DNA of 64,000 bases from Mucilaginibacter mallensis (GTDB taxonomy: Bacteria > Bacteroidota > Bacteroidia > Sphingobacteriales > Sphingobacteriaceae). The position numbers and the translations under genes were made by a program. Every line of letters begins with the position of its first letter. Position 1 is the first letter of the stretch. The DNA lies in contig NZ_LT629740.1 of the NCBI RefSeq assembly GCF_900105165.1, positions 5,642,001 to 5,706,000 on the forward strand, given 5' to 3'. A model generated the notes under the pieces. The model saw only the letters and a list, made by a program, of their open reading frames with translations, was not told the DNA's origin and made no database searches. Shown here in pieces: positions 62,901 through 64,000 of the stretch.

Positions 62901-64000
62901 TGGCACTTTCACTTACGGCTACGATCCCAACGGAAATGTGATCCAAGATAACTTTCGTGGAAGAACGGTTACAACGACAAATATCCTAAACCTTCCACAG
63001 GTAAGCAGTTTTTCCGGTGGTACGGTGACGATCATCTATGATGCCAGCGGCAGAAAGCTGCGCAAGGTATCCAGTCCGCAGGGGGTTACTACCACTACGG
63101 ATTATATTGACGGCATAGAATATGATAATGGCGCTCTGACCTTTATTCAAACGGATGAAGGCAGGGCTGTCCCGCCAACAACAGGTACTAGTTATAACTA
63201 TGAATATGACCTTGTGGATCACTTGGGCAACGTCCGGTTGACCTTTGACACCAAATCAACCGGTGCCGCAAATATGATTCAGTCGGATGATTATTATCCT
63301 TTTGGTTTAGACATAAATCATTCGATAGGTTTTCCGCCCAATAACTATCTCTACAATAAAAAGGAATTTCAGGCAGACCTGAACCTATACGATTATGGTG
63401 CACGGTTCTATGATCCGGTGATAGGACGTTGGACAGTTTACGATCCGGAAGGAGAAAAATTCAGAAGATATTCACCTTATGCATATGCATTTAATTCACC
63501 CATTGTCTTTTTTGATCCAGATGGTGAATGGCCAAGATTGGGTCAAATGTTCAATGGACTCGGTGGAATGTTTGGCGGTGGAGTAGCATTTGCAGGTGGT
63601 ATCACTATTGCAACAGCAGGTGCTCCAACCGGAGTTGCGATTGTTGGAGGAGTTGCGCTTTCAGCTTACGGCGTTACGACATTTGGATTGGGGCTCGCTA
63701 ATTTCCTTAACAGTTTTCAAGATGAAAAAGTCGAAATCCCAGGCTCGCTTCCTGAAGCCGTAGGTCATGTCTATGATGAAGATCATGGTAATCAAAACGA
63801 TGATGGACAATTTATTGGTTCAACTATTAATATTGGGGTCGATGTATTTACTGGAAAAGGTTTATTAGACTTTGCCGCGGGTTTTATCGATATTGGTGAA
63901 TATAGCTACGGGCAGGTTGTCAGCACCCCCAAAGATGAAACTAAAAAACCAGATGTACCAGCACCAGCACCAGCACCAGCACCTGCACCTGCACCAGCGC
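59923..64000 (+). CDS. RHS repeat-associated core protein, 3' end outside window
   Basis: Open from ATG 59923 to the window edge (1359 codons). A signal peptide (about 1-26) is followed by Ig-like repeats (about 30-290), a DUF6443-type region (DIGYTYFDGLGRPMQKVI, about 325) and YD repeats. The RHS core appears near residue 1150: YDYGARFYDPVIGRWTVYDP and SPYAYAFNSPIVFFDPDGEW. After it comes a variable tail with a glycine-rich hydrophobic stretch (GGMFGGGVAFAGGITIATAG) and then PAPAPAPA-type repeats at the window end. In this family the part after the core is the exchangeable toxin module. It starts 28 bases after the first RHS gene. Confidence 0.88.
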   Translation, partial: MKPYKQSLFVIALILLLGSYTRSFGQNCNFTHYTLTPNGYVCSNTVTITMSGSQSGITYTLNGNGAQFEGTLTGTGSALTWSNVPDYIGGAYSVTATSAACTTPTTVATTTINYETTAAGGTITTPNGTALPCGGGSINLTVQPTVAGTDYTYQWFYNGAPQNNTNVQTYVVTQPGSYFAVIHNTCSGAQLAAVTITASQGVSNLGTITGPGSVSAGTTSGTYTASASNSTGYSWALSPAGAGTISGNSTTGTVTWNTSFSGIATVSVIATGCNGSSATTSYAVAYNPNNLDYNYVEETNVRTPNITTIAGLTGLSIGQVDIGYTYFDGLGRPMQKVIQGASGTGKDIVQPIAYDQLGREVYKYNPYSTSTGTAGGYRYSALSGSNGYTSGDQYAFYQVNSTDHVNTTYPYAQTVYENSPLNRITNQGADGADWQISGNHTVRPIYAFNNATSWSSSPSTSMQVALYTATINSDGSRTLGRANNTATYNAGQLTVNVTEDENYTTAMGRAGTTEEYKDIVGHIVLKRAYNLKSGSVEVLSTYYVYDINGNLAFVLPPMAGGDATMAISQTTLNNLCYQYQYDERNRMTAKAVPGKGWEYMVYNKADQVVASQDPNLYAKNQWLITKYDALGRVIMTGLWSNNNTVISPTALRIAVYGAPQWDVRTPSNTTTGYTISSYPQTLDQILSISYYDDYTAPGIPTQHKTTPSLMTNSLLTATKTAVLDNANAGAMLWTVNYYDDLGRNIETVKQHYQGGAVSTFNYDDIVYGLDFANEVNTVTRYFYNTAGGATPVNTITTAYTYDQEGREQTASEQIQNGGNTPDVNVQLSKGIYNELGLLVTKQLHTVGTGNPFQTVTYGYNERGWLINNSAALFSEKLQYNNNTINPTLVTSFAPQYNGNVATQLWTSNGGQQQYYAYLYDNLNRLTSGIGSNGYSEQGIIYDQNGNISNLQRSWAGAIIDQLNYNYLVGGLPTNQLQSVQDVNADASVHGYKYGTFTYGYDPNGNVIQDNFRGRTVTTTNILNLPQVSSFSGGTVTIIYDASGRKLRKVSSPQGVTTTTDYIDGIEYDNGALTFIQTDEGRAVPPTTGTSYNYEYDLVDHLGNVRLTFDTKSTGAANMIQSDDYYPFGLDINHSIGFPPNNYLYNKKEFQADLNLYDYGARFYDPVIGRWTVYDPEGEKFRRYSPYAYAFNSPIVFFDPDGEWPRLGQMFNGLGGMFGGGVAFAGGITIATAGAPTGVAIVGGVALSAYGVTTFGLGLANFLNSFQDEKVEIPGSLPEAVGHVYDEDHGNQNDDGQFIGSTINIGVDVFTGKGLLDFAAGFIDIGEYSYGQVVSTPKDETKKPDVPAPAPAPAPAPAPA

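Overview
The window looks like a chromosomal segment of a Bacteroidota bacterium of the family Sphingobacteriaceae, most like Mucilaginibacter or Pedobacter. The support is the parA-parB-DUF5683-dapB-lepB-lepB gene order, a type IX secretion (type B) C-terminal signal, a TonB-dependent receptor with the usual C-terminus, FtsX-type permeases, TAnnTTTG-like -7 promoter boxes and many intergenic inverted repeats. The genus is an inference from style, not from a search.

Layout. (1) 1-6545 is an accessory island. It holds the end of an E1/ThiF-like adenylating enzyme, a predicted RNase H-fold protein, a Hanks-type kinase and a small basic protein, all on the plus strand. Opposite them lie a membrane protein with a small partner and a Cys-motif protein. 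A large serine recombinase with palindromes in front follows, then a small ORF, a strong terminator and a lone 3' end of tmRNA (ssrA). (2) 6558-48531 is mostly core chromosome: an MBL hydrolase, a LolC/E-like permease, rbfA, an M23 peptidase, two signal peptidases, dapB, parAB, a T9SS-sorted surface protein, a TonB receptor, a GH20 hexosaminidase, ribF, truB, an AlkB-like oxygenase, an AraC regulator, a MacB-type permease, metF and metH behind a SAM-I riboswitch, murQ, an S41 protease, der, era and an initiator tRNA. (3) 48642-64000 is accessory again: an unrecognised 408-residue protein, an IS21-family element abutting a 5'-truncated LuxR-type membrane regulator, a pseudopilin- or bactofilin-like protein and two large RHS/YD-repeat proteins, the second cut by the window edge.

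Working relations. The clearest regulated unit is metH-metF under a SAM-I riboswitch. The parA-parB-DUF5683 genes are almost contiguous and the two lepB genes are a tandem pair. DUF3179 starts on the stop codon of a carboxymuconolactone-decarboxylase-like gene. The two RHS proteins are adjacent and co-directional, as in secreted polymorphic-toxin loci.

The best candidate for an undescribed system is the 1-2570 cassette, which combines an E1-like activating enzyme, an RNase H-like protein and an atypical kinase beside a recombinase. Its 5' part is outside the window, so its full composition cannot be judged. Noncoding structure is also unusually rich: several unrelated families of intergenic inverted repeats sit exactly at gene boundaries and in places supply start-side or stop codons.
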